Shown here: positions 20,958-29,850 of the stretch, in pieces
Layout: each line of letters starts with the position of its first letter
How positions within the stretch are numbered: position 1 is the stretch's first letter
NCBI RefSeq assembly: GCF_020781975.1
Contig: NZ_JAJGNI010000006.1
Coordinates: 166,489-230,488 of the forward strand
DNA: 64,000 nt
Source: Microbacterium schleiferi
Lineage (GTDB): Bacteria > Actinomycetota > Actinomycetes > Actinomycetales > Microbacteriaceae
Direction: 5' to 3'
Translations under genes and position numbers: made by a program
The notes under the pieces: generated by a model
Seen by the model: the letters and a program-made list of their open reading frames with translations, nothing else
Told to the model about the DNA's origin: nothing
Database searches by the model: none

Positions 20958-21033
20958 CGGCATCCATTCGTCGCGGCGGACCGCAGCGGTTAGTATTGAC
21001 GAGGTCATCCGCCCGATTCGGGCACGGATGCCT

Positions 21034-21122
21034 GGAGACGTCGCATAGTCAGGCCTAGTGCACCACCCTGCTAAGGTGGAGTCCCCTCACGGGGACCGAG
21101 GGTTCAAATCCCTCCGTCTCCG
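21034..21122 (+). tRNA. tRNA-Ser(GCT), island integration target
   Basis: The acceptor GGAGACG (21034-21040) pairs with CGTCTCC (21115-21121), with discriminator G at 21122. The anticodon loop CTGCTAA on the CCACC/GGTGG stem gives GCT. A long variable arm with CCCCTCACGGGG is present. CCA is not encoded. The last part of the gene is repeated at 30023-30043, marking the end of an inserted island. Confidence 0.97.
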
Positions 21123-21123
21123 C
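21103..21123 (+). repeat. Left attachment-site repeat (attL) inside the tRNA-Ser 3' end
   Basis: Twenty-one bases covering the T-loop and acceptor 3' strand (beginning TTCAAATCCCTCC) recur exactly at 30023-30043 in the same orientation. This is the usual geometry left by a tyrosine-recombinase element that restores the tRNA on integration. Confidence 0.85.
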
Positions 21124-21440
21124 AGACAAATCCCAGATCAACGGCTTTTTATTTCGCATCTGCCACAAAATCCGCCATTTCTGCCACGTTTGCGAAGCGT
21201 TCCGTTCTGGGCGATCTGAGCTCGATCATGAGTTCCCGCTCATCAACCTGCTCGGTTGCGGCTGGACCGGGCGAAGGTTCAGTGCCGCTGCCCGCGAGAC
21301 CGCGAGCGCATATCCCTCGGTCTCCAGGGGCGGGGCCATGCGAAGGCCGCCGTTCCTCCACAGCGGCGGATTCGGGCGCGTTCTCCCCACGGCGTCGGTT
21401 GCGGTGATCGTGGCTGCGCCTGCGTCGGGATGCTGGCCGC
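21124..21440. other. Left end of the island, no convincing gene
   Basis: This 317-bp stretch starts AT-rich (GGCTTTTTATTTCGC at about 21142) and contains two copies of TCTGCCAC (21159-21166, 21180-21187). A minus-strand open frame ending at 21149 is possible, but only its last residues (RFANVAEMADFVADAK) look protein-like. It might be the tail of a lost integrase; this is unsupported. A clear promoter for the downstream operon was not found. Confidence 0.4.
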
Positions 21441-21962
21441 ATGGGAATCCGCTACTACGCCTATGCCTTCGATGCCGACCTTGCTCAGCAGGCGGTCGAT
21501 GACCCGCACAGCATCCTCTCCAGCGACCCGCTCGCTGACGCGTGGGGCCTGGAGCCGCACGCGAGCGTGAGTGTCGCGACGTTCGAGCAGGTCTCACCGA
21601 AGCGCGACATGCTCTATCTCGACAAGGCATGGTCCGCTTTGCAGTCCCTCACGCGCTCGGGGCCCGGAAGTTCCGCCGCCGGCTCGTGCTACCGGATGTT
21701 CGAGGGGAACGTGACGATGCACGACATGGGCTGGGACCCGTGGGTGAGGACGATCCTCCCCGAGGAGGTGCCAGCGATTCGGGACGACCTCTGTGCGATC
21801 GACGAGGACCAGGCGCGAACGTGGGCGCGCACTTGGCGAAGCCGGCACGGAGTCGACGATGACGACGAGCTCCGCTACGTCCTCGACTACCTCACGCGGG
21901 CACAGGAATTCGTCGAGGCGCTCGCGACAGACGGTCGCGGGATGGTCTACCTCATCGGGTGA
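21441..21962 (+). CDS. DUF1877 (YfbM-like) family protein, first gene of the Wadjet operon
   Basis: Encodes 173 residues starting MGIRYYAYAFDADL. The central segment MLYLDKAWSALQSLT resembles the conserved DIDKAWHGIHFLL-type block of DUF1877 proteins, and the overall length fits. No catalytic motif was recognised and the family has no settled function. Its TGA overlaps the jetA GTG by 4 nt (21959-21962), the same coupling used between all jet genes, so it is co-translated with the defence system and may be an accessory subunit or regulator. Family assignment is moderately secure; participation in defence is inference. Confidence 0.7.
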   Translation: MGIRYYAYAFDADLAQQAVDDPHSILSSDPLADAWGLEPHASVSVATFEQVSPKRDMLYLDKAWSALQSLTRSGPGSSAAGSCYRMFEGNVTMHDMGWDPWVRTILPEEVPAIRDDLCAIDEDQARTWARTWRSRHGVDDDDELRYVLDYLTRAQEFVEALATDGRGMVYLIG

Positions 21963-23479
21963 CTCAGTCCGAGCTATCCGCTGCCGCCGCGTCAACGGAT
22001 GTCGGTGCGTTCCTTCAGAATGGACGCGTGCCCGCCGTCGCCCAGGTTCTCGAGCTCGCCCAGCTTGCGGAGCGCGATGCGGCGTGGAAGCTGCTTCGAG
22101 CCGACAGTGCACCCGTGGTCGCCGGTCTTCTCGGCACCCATCTGGGTGGAGACGAGCGCCGAGTCGACGCTGAGGAGCTGTACGAGCGGATCGATGCCGA
22201 CCTCGAGCGGCTCCGTGCGCAGGGGCTGATCTTGCCGCTGACTGCGAAGGGGTACTGCGGGGAGTGGCGATCGGCCGGCTTCCTGGTGCGTCGGCCGTCA
22301 TCGGAAGCGCGGGGTGAGACGCTCGAGCTTTCCCCGGATGCGATCGCCGGGATCCGCTTCTTGCAGGGGCGTGCCGCCCCGCGTTCGAGTGTGACCGAGT
22401 CTCGGCTTGCGAGCCTTGCGGCGCAAGTCCGTCGCCTCGCGATCGACACCGATCCTGATGCGTCAGCGCGCATCGCACTGCTCGAGGAAGAGATCGAGTC
22501 GATCGAGCGGCGGATCGAGAGCCTGCGTTCGGGTGACGAGACCGCGATCGACGAGGACCGGGCGCTCGAGCGCGTTCGCGATGTGTTGGCGCAGGCGGCG
22601 GACGTACCGGACGATTTCGCTCGGGTGCGTGCTGAGTTCGAGACGCTGAATGCGTCGCTGAGGGCGAAGATCGTCGAGTCCGATGTTTCTCAGGCGTCAG
22701 TCGTCGACGAAGTCTTTCGCGGAATCGACCACATCTCCGACTCGGATGCAGGCCGCAGTTTCGCTGCCTTCTCCCAGCTCGTGCTCGACCCTGCACTCGG
22801 TGCCGCGTTCGAGGCCGACATCCGCCGCATCCTCGACCGCGGATTCGCTCGTGATCTCACCTCGGATGAGCGCCGGGCACTGCGCGCCTTCCTCACAACG
22901 CTCAAGGGACGAAGCGCGGAGATTCACGACGTCATCACATTGTTCGCCCGGGCGCTCCGCCGCTACGTGCAGTCGCAGGACTACCAGCGCGACCGGGTAT
23001 TGAGGACTCTTCTGCGGGAGGCTCAGCACGCGGGGGTGGAAGCCGCTGCGCATACGCGCCCGTGGTATCCGACGTCTCTCACGCTGGATCTCTCTGCTGT
23101 CGCGCTGTCGAGCGTTGGAGCGATCGATCTTCACGATCCTGCCGAATTCGCTGCCACCGAAGAGGTCGTCACGCAGCCGGCATCCCTCGCGAGTCTTGAG
23201 GAGTTGCGGGCGATCGCACGCGAGACCGAGATCGACTTCGACGAACTCACCCGGAATGTCAACGACCTGCTCGCCGAGGTGTCATCGTGCACCGTCGCAG
23301 ATGTCCTTGCTCGATACCCCGCGACCCAAGGTGTGGGCAGCGTGATCGGACTTCTCTCGATCGCCGCCGAGCAGGGCACCGTCGACGATGAACCCGAGGT
23401 GCTCGCTTGGCAGGGCGCAGACGGAGTTCCGCGGGCGGCGATCGTCGCCGCGCACCGATTCACAGGAGCGGTGACATGA
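21959..23479 (+). CDS. jetA: Wadjet anti-plasmid system subunit JetA (DUF3375)
   Basis: JetA is the kleisin-like subunit that bridges the SMC-like JetC heads in the Wadjet complex, which extrudes and destroys small circular DNA. The 506-residue protein fits DUF3375: an N-terminal helical/winged-helix region (LRADSAPVVAGLLGTHL...LYERIDADLERLRAQG), then SDEAIAGIRFLQGR-like and RxxxRLASLAAQVRRLAID segments and a coiled coil at about 165-190. It overlaps the DUF1877 stop upstream and jetB downstream by 4 nt each. The first 25 or so residues may be non-conserved if translation starts at a later codon. Confidence 0.9.
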   Translation: MTQSELSAAAASTDVGAFLQNGRVPAVAQVLELAQLAERDAAWKLLRADSAPVVAGLLGTHLGGDERRVDAEELYERIDADLERLRAQGLILPLTAKGYCGEWRSAGFLVRRPSSEARGETLELSPDAIAGIRFLQGRAAPRSSVTESRLASLAAQVRRLAIDTDPDASARIALLEEEIESIERRIESLRSGDETAIDEDRALERVRDVLAQAADVPDDFARVRAEFETLNASLRAKIVESDVSQASVVDEVFRGIDHISDSDAGRSFAAFSQLVLDPALGAAFEADIRRILDRGFARDLTSDERRALRAFLTTLKGRSAEIHDVITLFARALRRYVQSQDYQRDRVLRTLLREAQHAGVEAAAHTRPWYPTSLTLDLSAVALSSVGAIDLHDPAEFAATEEVVTQPASLASLEELRAIARETEIDFDELTRNVNDLLAEVSSCTVADVLARYPATQGVGSVIGLLSIAAEQGTVDDEPEVLAWQGADGVPRAAIVAAHRFTGAVT

Positions 23480-24135
23480 CCGAACCGACCACAGCGGATG
23501 TCGCCCCCGACGAGCACACTGGCCTCTGGCGTGGCGACGCGGGCGAGCTTCCGGATCGTACGCGGCGGGTCTTGCTGCGTCTGGTGCGCGGCCCGTATCT
23601 TTCCGGAGCGCGCGAGGCGCAGCTGTGGGCGGTGCTGCTCACCGACGAGGCTGTCCTCCGCTCCCGGCTTGCCGACCTGTTCCTCGAACTGGTCATCGAT
23701 CGGGACAACGAGTTCGCCTTCGTCCGCAACGCTCCGTCCGAAGATGCCCCGAAGGCGGTGCGGTCTGAGGCGTTGACGTTCCTCGACACCGCAATGCTGC
23801 TTGTCTTGCGCCAGACGCTGCTGAGTGAGGAGGGCCGCGGGCGCGTGATCGTGGGGCAGGCGGAGGTGTTCGAGCAGCTCGCCGTGTTCCGCACCCCGGA
23901 CCGTGATGAGAAGGACTTCGCGAGCCGCGTCAACTCGTCGTGGAACAAGATGCAGAACAAGCTCCGCGTGCTGCACGCCGTTGGCGATGACCGTGCCGAG
24001 ATCTCGCCGGTGCTACGACTGCTCGTCGATGCCGACCAGATCCGCGCGATCACATCTGAGTACCACCGGATCGCCCGAGAGGGCGGAGGAGAATCCGCTG
24101 CCCCGTCGACGGATGCCGAGGACGACACAGAATGA
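23476..24135 (+). CDS. jetB: Wadjet subunit JetB (DUF4194)
   Basis: JetB is the KITE/winged-helix partner of the JetA kleisin. The protein (219 aa) contains the DUF4194 pattern RRVLLRLVRGPYLSG, LWAVLLTDEAVLRSRLADLFLELVID, ALTFLDTAMLLVLRQTLLSEEGRGRVIVG and KMQNKLRVLHAVGDDRAEISPVLRLLVDADQ. It begins with ATGA overlapping the jetA stop and ends with ATGA overlapping jetC, so stoichiometry is probably set by coupled translation. Confidence 0.92.
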   Translation: MTEPTTADVAPDEHTGLWRGDAGELPDRTRRVLLRLVRGPYLSGAREAQLWAVLLTDEAVLRSRLADLFLELVIDRDNEFAFVRNAPSEDAPKAVRSEALTFLDTAMLLVLRQTLLSEEGRGRVIVGQAEVFEQLAVFRTPDRDEKDFASRVNSSWNKMQNKLRVLHAVGDDRAEISPVLRLLVDADQIRAITSEYHRIAREGGGESAAPSTDAEDDTE

Positions 24136-27100
24136 CGATGCTGAGCTTCCCCACCGACGAGCCGCAAGTCGATCCGACCAGGCCCGGCCAGTGGCGACTC
24201 GCCCAGATCGAACTCGTCAACTGGGGTACGTTTGCGGGCCACGTCTCCGTGGACGTCGCGCGCGCCGGCCACCTGTTCACCGGCGCATCCGGATCGGGCA
24301 AGTCGTCGCTACTCGACGCGATCGCCGCCGTCCTCACCCCCGACAAGTGGCTGCGCCTCAACGCGGCGGCTCAGGACGGCGCATCCCGGCAGAGCGATCG
24401 CACGCTGATGAGCTATGTGCGTGGCGCCTGGAGCAAGGAAGCTGACGAGACTGCCGATCGGGCCACCACGACCTACCTGCGCTCGAAGGCAACCTGGAGC
24501 GGCATCCTGCTGCGCTACCAGAATCTCCGCGACGAACCAGTCGTCCTGCTGCGGGTATTCCACGCACCCGGCACGCGCACCGAACCGACCGCGTTGAAGG
24601 ACGCACGGATCTTCGCCCGCGGTCACCTGGGGCTTCTCGAGGTGAAGCCCCACGTCGAGGGCGGAATCGACGCTCGCCGCATGTCGAAGGCCTTCCCCGA
24701 CGCGCTGATCACCACCGGCGGGAGACACGGACGCTTTCATGAGCGCGTCGTCCGCCAGTTCGGCTTCCGCGGAGACGCGACACTTCAGCTTCTCCACAAG
24801 ACACAATCAGCGAAGAACCTCGGCACCCTCGACGCCTTGTTCCGCGGGTTCATGCTCGACCAGCCGGGAACCTTCGCGCGAACCGCGACCGCAGTCGAGC
24901 AATTCACGGAGCTCGATGCTGCCCACAAGCACGTCGTCGACCTGCGGAAGCAGGCTGATGCGCTCCGAAAGGTCGATGAGGCGATCACCGCGTTCGATCT
25001 GGCCGGCGCCGAGGTGGCGGCGATCTCTGATCTACACGATGCAGTCGAACCCTTCACGGCGGGACTCAAGCTTCGGCTCGCGAAGGAGGCCGCGGGCCCC
25101 GCGCGCGCCAGGCTGGCACGCGCCGAGAGCGAGTTGAGCGACGCCGCGCGCGAGCAGCGGTTGGCATCCGAGGCGCTGGACAGCGCGAAGGCGCGTGTTC
25201 GGGACGAGGGCGGCGCGCGGGTCGAGCTTCTGCAGGAGCGGATCGAAAGTGCGCAGCGCGCCGAGGATATCGCCGGGCAGTATCGAGCCCAGCTGACCGC
25301 TGAGTTGGCGCGCATCGGTGCGCCGATGCCCGAGGATCCCGAGCAGTTCGCCGAGCTCCTTGCGGCGGCCGTCACCGAGGCTGCGCGCGATATCCCCGCG
25401 GTGTCGTATGAGGTGCGTGACGCCGCGAGCCAGGCGCGCAAGGCAGTGGACGAAGTCACGAAGCAGATTCAGGCGTTGAGAGATCACCGGAGCAACCTCG
25501 ATGAGAGGCTTCTGAGCGCCCGGCGATTCCTCGCGGACGCTGTCGGCGTGCCGGCATCGACATTCCCCTTTGCGGGCGAGCTGATCTCGGTGGCCGAGCA
25601 GCACTCCGGCTGGCGCGGCGCGGCAGAGCGAGTGATGGCGCCGTTTGCGCCGACGCTCCTCGTGCGCGACGAACACCTTGTCGCCGCGCGGCGGGCAGCC
25701 GACTCGCGGACACTCGGCGTCCGGCTCGTCATCGAAGCGGTCCCGCACTCCGTCGACGAGCCGCGTCGCCCCAAGGATTCCCGCTCGCTCGTTCATCGCC
25801 TCGTGGTGAGCGACGGGCCCTTCGCGTCCTACGTCCGCAAGCGAATCGCCAACGAGTTCGACTACGCCTGCGTTTCACACCCCGACGAGCTCGACGGCGT
25901 CGACCGGGGCGTCACGATCGGGGGCCTCGTCAAGCGCAACTCACGCAGGTACGAGAAGGACGACCGTCACGATGTCGGCGATGCCACCCGGTGGATGCTC
26001 GGCGGCGACACTCAAGCGCGACTTGAAGCGCTGCTAAGCCGTCGCCGCGAAGCGGAACTCGCGAAGGACAAGACTGCTGCCCGCGAGTCGGATGCGGACT
26101 CGCTCCATCAGGACGCTGTCAGTCGGCGCGACGTCTTCAACCGCGTATCGATGTTCACGTGGAACCAAGTGGATCTCGCATCCGCGACGGCGGTCACCGC
26201 CGCCCGGCGCGACGAACTCCGGGTGCTCACCAGCGAGTCCGGGACTCTCCGTGAAGCACAGGAAGCCGCGGAGCGTGCAACCCAGCGGTTGAACGAAACG
26301 AACGAGGGTTACGAACGGGCGGTCGGAGATCACGCTGTCGCCGGCAAGAACGTAGAAAGCATCGCGGCGCATATCGCCGGACTCGAGGCAACACCGCATG
26401 CACCGGTCGACGAGCGGATCACCGACGCCCTCGAAGGCCGGTTCCGAGCCGAGCGACGCTCGGTGATCCTGGAAACGGTGGACGAAGTCGCGCGAAAGGT
26501 GCAGTCGGCACTCTCGAAGGAGAAGGACGCCGCGGCCGGCCGCGCGGCGGATGCTGAGGCCAGCTTCGCCGGGCGCGCCGCCGAGTTCCGGCTCGAGTGG
26601 TCCGCTGCATCCGCTGAGCTGACTGCTGACATCCGCGACCGCTACGGCTACCGGGAACTGCGGGAGGGCATCCTCGCGCGCGGCCTGCCCGAGAAGGAGA
26701 CCGAGTTCCGCAAGCTGCTGCGGGAACGATCGCAGGACGTCGTCGCACACTTGCTCAGCGATCTCCGCGACGCCCCGGGTCTCATCCGCGAGCGAATCCT
26801 CCCCGTCAACGCATCCCTGGGGCGGTCCCCGTTCGAGGGAGCGGACCGCTTTCTCGAGATCGATGTGAAGACGACGCGGACCCCGGAGGTTGACGAGTTC
26901 CTCACCGACCTCCGCCGCATCGTCGAAGGCAACTGGGCCGACGAGTCGGCCGCCGGTGCCGAGCAACGATTCGCCGTGCTGCAGCGCGTAATCGGTCGGC
27001 TTGGATCCAAGGACCGCGTCGACATGGACTGGCGCAACCGAGTGCTCGACACGAGGCTGCATGTGAGCTTCCTCGCGCGGGAGAAGGACGTCACCGGCCG

Positions 27101-27485
27101 CGTTGTGCGGGTGTATGACTCGGCCGAGGGGCTGTCGGGCGGCCAGAGGCAGAAGCTTGTCATCTTCTGCCTCGCCGCAGCGCTGCGGTACCAGCTGACT
27201 GAAGAAGAGGACGACGTTCCGCGGTTCGGGTCGATCGTGCTCGATGAGGCGTTCGACAAGGCTGACAGCCGATACACGCGCAACGCGATGGAGGTGTTCC
27301 GCGAATTCGGATTCCACATGATCCTCGCGACACCGCAGAAGCTGCTGCAGACGCTCGAGCCGTACGTGGGCGCGATCACGTCGGTGTCGAACCCCGACCG
27401 CGACGCGTCACGGCTGGCGAACGTGGTGTTCTCGGTCGATGAGACTGAGGTCGCCGTCCCGCCGCACGCGGAGTCGCGCGCGTGA
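24132..27485 (+). CDS. jetC: Wadjet SMC-like ATPase JetC (MukB/SbcC type)
   Basis: The motor of the system: an SMC-like ATPase proposed to extrude DNA loops. Walker A (GASGSGKSS) is at residues 51-59. Long heptad-rich coiled-coil arms span roughly 280-480 and 640-850 around a hinge region. The signature LSGGQRQK is near residue 1000, and Walker B with D-loop (IVLDEAFDKAD) is near 1034. The 1117-aa length matches JetC. It overlaps jetB and jetD by 4 nt. Domain order and both nucleotide motifs are intact, so it should be functional. Confidence 0.94.
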   Translation: MTMLSFPTDEPQVDPTRPGQWRLAQIELVNWGTFAGHVSVDVARAGHLFTGASGSGKSSLLDAIAAVLTPDKWLRLNAAAQDGASRQSDRTLMSYVRGAWSKEADETADRATTTYLRSKATWSGILLRYQNLRDEPVVLLRVFHAPGTRTEPTALKDARIFARGHLGLLEVKPHVEGGIDARRMSKAFPDALITTGGRHGRFHERVVRQFGFRGDATLQLLHKTQSAKNLGTLDALFRGFMLDQPGTFARTATAVEQFTELDAAHKHVVDLRKQADALRKVDEAITAFDLAGAEVAAISDLHDAVEPFTAGLKLRLAKEAAGPARARLARAESELSDAAREQRLASEALDSAKARVRDEGGARVELLQERIESAQRAEDIAGQYRAQLTAELARIGAPMPEDPEQFAELLAAAVTEAARDIPAVSYEVRDAASQARKAVDEVTKQIQALRDHRSNLDERLLSARRFLADAVGVPASTFPFAGELISVAEQHSGWRGAAERVMAPFAPTLLVRDEHLVAARRAADSRTLGVRLVIEAVPHSVDEPRRPKDSRSLVHRLVVSDGPFASYVRKRIANEFDYACVSHPDELDGVDRGVTIGGLVKRNSRRYEKDDRHDVGDATRWMLGGDTQARLEALLSRRREAELAKDKTAARESDADSLHQDAVSRRDVFNRVSMFTWNQVDLASATAVTAARRDELRVLTSESGTLREAQEAAERATQRLNETNEGYERAVGDHAVAGKNVESIAAHIAGLEATPHAPVDERITDALEGRFRAERRSVILETVDEVARKVQSALSKEKDAAAGRAADAEASFAGRAAEFRLEWSAASAELTADIRDRYGYRELREGILARGLPEKETEFRKLLRERSQDVVAHLLSDLRDAPGLIRERILPVNASLGRSPFEGADRFLEIDVKTTRTPEVDEFLTDLRRIVEGNWADESAAGAEQRFAVLQRVIGRLGSKDRVDMDWRNRVLDTRLHVSFLAREKDVTGRVVRVYDSAEGLSGGQRQKLVIFCLAAALRYQLTEEEDDVPRFGSIVLDEAFDKADSRYTRNAMEVFREFGFHMILATPQKLLQTLEPYVGAITSVSNPDRDASRLANVVFSVDETEVAVPPHAESRA

Positions 27486-28603
27486 GCACGCTTGTCACAC
27501 CGTCTGACCTGCGCGCGCGGGCGAAGAAACTCTTCGAGCGCGATGCACGCACTTGGGCCGCCGAGCAGCAGACCGATGTCGCGCTCGACGTTCCGCTACG
27601 CCCGCCAACGGAGCGGGAGGCGCTGGACGATCTCGATCGGGTTCGACAGTGGGTCGACGCATGGCGCGGTGTGAGCGAGGATTCGGGTATTGAGCTCGAG
27701 TGGGTCGTCCGTCATTGGTCACGCATTGGGTCGCAGGAAGTCCCCATTCGCGCGGTGCTGCGCGGTTCGGATTCGATCGCTCGAGCGGCGGGCGAGGCGG
27801 ATGGTTGGCGACGTCTGGTGGCGCGACTCGACGAGTTGAGGGGCCTGGCCGGGTCCGACGCCGGCGGCGTGCTTCGCGCCCATGCCCGCGCGATCGGCGA
27901 TCTCGATGGCGCCGACTTCGACAGGCTCGTCCATGTGCTGGCCTGGTTGCGCGAGAACCCGGAATCGGGCCGCCTGGTGCGGGAACTGCCGATCCGCGGC
28001 ATCCACACCAAGTGGATCGAATCTCGCCGCGGACTCGTGGAGGCGTTGCATCGGGCGGGAACCGGTGCGCCCGGACTGGGCCTTCGCGAGCCGTCACCGC
28101 TCATACGGATCCGTGCTCTCGATCCGTCGCTCTCATTCCAGGGGCTCTCCGATGTGTCGGCGCCCGTCGACGACCTTGCGGCAAGCACGATCCGACCCGA
28201 GCGTGTGTTCGTGTTCGAGAACCTCGCCACCCTGCTCGCGATGCCGGATGTGCCCCGAGCTATAGCAGTGCACGGTGGCGGTCACCGCGTCGATCTCGTC
28301 GCCCGCCTCCCGTGGGCGCAGACGGTCACCTACTGGGGTGATCTCGATTCGCACGGATTCGCCATTCTCAACCGACTTCGAGCCAGGGGAGTGGACGCAA
28401 CGTCGGCATTGATGGATATGGATACTCTGTTCGACCACCGTGATCTGTGGGGGATCGATCCGGATCCGAATGTCGGCGTGTTCGAGCTGCTCACGCCTGA
28501 TGAGCGCGCGGCTCTCCAGTCGCTGAGCGCGGAGGGCAACATACGCCTCGAGCAGGAGCGCATTCCGTGGAGCTACGCGCTCGCACGGCTCGGGGTGTCC
28601 TGA
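27482..28603 (+). CDS. jetD: Wadjet nuclease subunit JetD (DUF3322 + DUF2220, Toprim fold)
   Basis: JetD is the topoisomerase VI-like nuclease that cuts extruded circular DNA. The N-terminal half is DUF3322 and the C-terminal half DUF2220. The Toprim-type acidic residues are visible as the Glu of FENLATLL (about residue 244) and the DxD of GDLDSHGFAIL (about 286-288). The 373-aa length is normal. The GTG overlaps the jetC stop by 4 nt. It completes a type I gene order (A-B-C-D) with all motifs present. Confidence 0.92.
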   Translation: MSTLVTPSDLRARAKKLFERDARTWAAEQQTDVALDVPLRPPTEREALDDLDRVRQWVDAWRGVSEDSGIELEWVVRHWSRIGSQEVPIRAVLRGSDSIARAAGEADGWRRLVARLDELRGLAGSDAGGVLRAHARAIGDLDGADFDRLVHVLAWLRENPESGRLVRELPIRGIHTKWIESRRGLVEALHRAGTGAPGLGLREPSPLIRIRALDPSLSFQGLSDVSAPVDDLAASTIRPERVFVFENLATLLAMPDVPRAIAVHGGGHRVDLVARLPWAQTVTYWGDLDSHGFAILNRLRARGVDATSALMDMDTLFDHRDLWGIDPDPNVGVFELLTPDERAALQSLSAEGNIRLEQERIPWSYALARLGVS

Positions 28604-28637
28604 CGAGGCATCTGATCGTTGCTCCAGCGCGCTCCTA

Positions 28638-28694
28638 TTGACTTGTCGGTGACGCGTGGTACCTTAATCGCAACAAACGCAACCACCTGCGTTT
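28638..28694 (+). promoter_or_regulatory. Promoter and inverted-repeat operator of the toxin-antitoxin pair
   Basis: TTGACT (28638-28643) and TACCTT (28660-28665) are separated by 16 nt, giving a good -35/-10 pair. Just downstream, AAACGCA (28675-28681) and TGCGTTT (28688-28694) form a perfect 7-bp inverted repeat with a 6-nt spacer, placed to block early elongation. Autoregulation by the antitoxin is the expected use. Confidence 0.6.
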
Positions 28695-28715
28695 ACGTGT
28701 ATTGAGGTGATTTCC

Positions 28716-29240
28716 GTGTCTCGCGCTGCAGTTGTTGAAGAGACGTACCTTCCCAGCAGGGGAGTCGAGCTTGCCCCTGTGCTGGACTTCCTCACCGCCC
28801 ATGAGGCCGCCGGTCGGGCTCTTCCCGAGCCGAGGTACTTTCTTGCGGGGGCGCGTCCAGGTGACCAGGTGGAGCTTCCGGAAGAGGTCTACCTCGCTCT
28901 CCGCAAGATCGTGGACGCGATGCAGAGCGGGCTTGCCGTGTCAGTTGTACCCCAGACAACACGGCTCACCACCCAGCAGGCAGCGGATCTCCTGAACGTG
29001 AGCCGCCCGACCATTGTGAAGCTCCTCGACGAGGGCGAGATCCCGTTCGAGAAGGCGGGAACGCACCGCCGCGTTCTCCTCGCGGATCTCCTCGAATACC
29101 GAGAGCGCCGCCGTGAGCGTCAGTACGACATGCTCGCCGCCACGCGCGACTCCGTCGGCGAAGACAACATCGAGCAGACGCTCGAGGACCTGAAAGCGGC
29201 GAGGAAGGCAGTGGCAGCGAGGCGGGCTGCCCGACTCTGA
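28716..29240 (+). CDS. Antitoxin with excisionase-type helix-turn-helix
   Basis: A 174-residue protein whose centre, RLTTQQAADLLNVSRPTIVKLLDEGEIPFEKAGTHRRVLLADLLEYRERRR (about residues 85-135), is a MerR/excisionase-like DNA-binding domain of the type found in PIN-toxin antitoxins. The N-terminus is predicted helical and the C-terminus is charged, with a run of basic residues (AARKAVAARRAARL). The GTG at 28716 is chosen because GAGGTG precedes it by 6 nt; a GTG at 28707 would overlap that site. It lies 25 nt upstream of the PIN gene. Confidence 0.85.
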   Translation: MSRAAVVEETYLPSRGVELAPVLDFLTAHEAAGRALPEPRYFLAGARPGDQVELPEEVYLALRKIVDAMQSGLAVSVVPQTTRLTTQQAADLLNVSRPTIVKLLDEGEIPFEKAGTHRRVLLADLLEYRERRRERQYDMLAATRDSVGEDNIEQTLEDLKAARKAVAARRAARL

Positions 29241-29265
29241 CTTCGCAGGCTGAGAGGATGGGGTC

Positions 29266-29850
29266 GTGTTCACGGCGACCCTCGACACCAGCGTGCTGTG
29301 GCCGAGCCTGCAGCGTGACTTCCTCCTTTCCCTCGCGGTCGAGGGCGCGTATCGACCGACCTGGAGTTCGGCGATCCTCGACGAGCTCGAGTTCCACGAG
29401 GAGGCCAAGCTCGTGAAGCGGGGGATACCCATAGCGGAGGCGGCCAGCCGCGCAGCGACCCTCATCGCTGCGATGCGGCGAGAGTTCGCCGACGCGGAGG
29501 TCGAAGGCTGGGAGCCGCTGGAAGGTACGTTCGGGCTTCCCGATCCGGATGACGAGCATGTGGTCGCTGCGGCCGTCATCGCGGGAGCCGGAGCGATCGT
29601 CACCGAGAACCTGAAGGACTTCCCTGCAGGCAAGATTCCGCCGGGCATTCAGGTGCTCAGCGCCAGGGAGTTCGCGAAGAACACTGTCGCGCTCAACCCA
29701 AGGCATGCACTCGCTGCGGTGCAGGAGATCGCGAGTCGTTCTGGCCGCTACAGTACAGCGCTCACCGTCGAGGAGATTCTCGACATCTTGCGAGATCGAT
29801 ACGGCATGATCGAAGCCGTCGAGATGATGGTCGAAGCCACGTCCGCGTAG
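29266..29850 (+). CDS. PIN-domain toxin, probable VapC-like ribonuclease
   Basis: A 194-residue PIN domain protein. The acidic metal-binding residues appear as LDTSVLWP (Asp near residue 7), DELEFHEEAK, and LPDPDDEHVVAAAVIAGAGAIVTENLKDFP, the classic last PIN block. The expected role is metal-dependent RNA cleavage held in check by the upstream antitoxin. It starts with GTG 25 nt after the antitoxin stop. Together they probably stabilise the island. A C-terminal 50-residue helical extension is present beyond the core PIN fold. Confidence 0.85.
   Translation: MFTATLDTSVLWPSLQRDFLLSLAVEGAYRPTWSSAILDELEFHEEAKLVKRGIPIAEAASRAATLIAAMRREFADAEVEGWEPLEGTFGLPDPDDEHVVAAAVIAGAGAIVTENLKDFPAGKIPPGIQVLSAREFAKNTVALNPRHALAAVQEIASRSGRYSTALTVEEILDILRDRYGMIEAVEMMVEATSA

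Noticed and set aside
21149..21442. Integrase gene at the left end of the island
   Set aside because: The minus-strand frame has no catalytic R-H-R-Y residues and most of it is low-complexity; at best a few terminal residues could be a relic.
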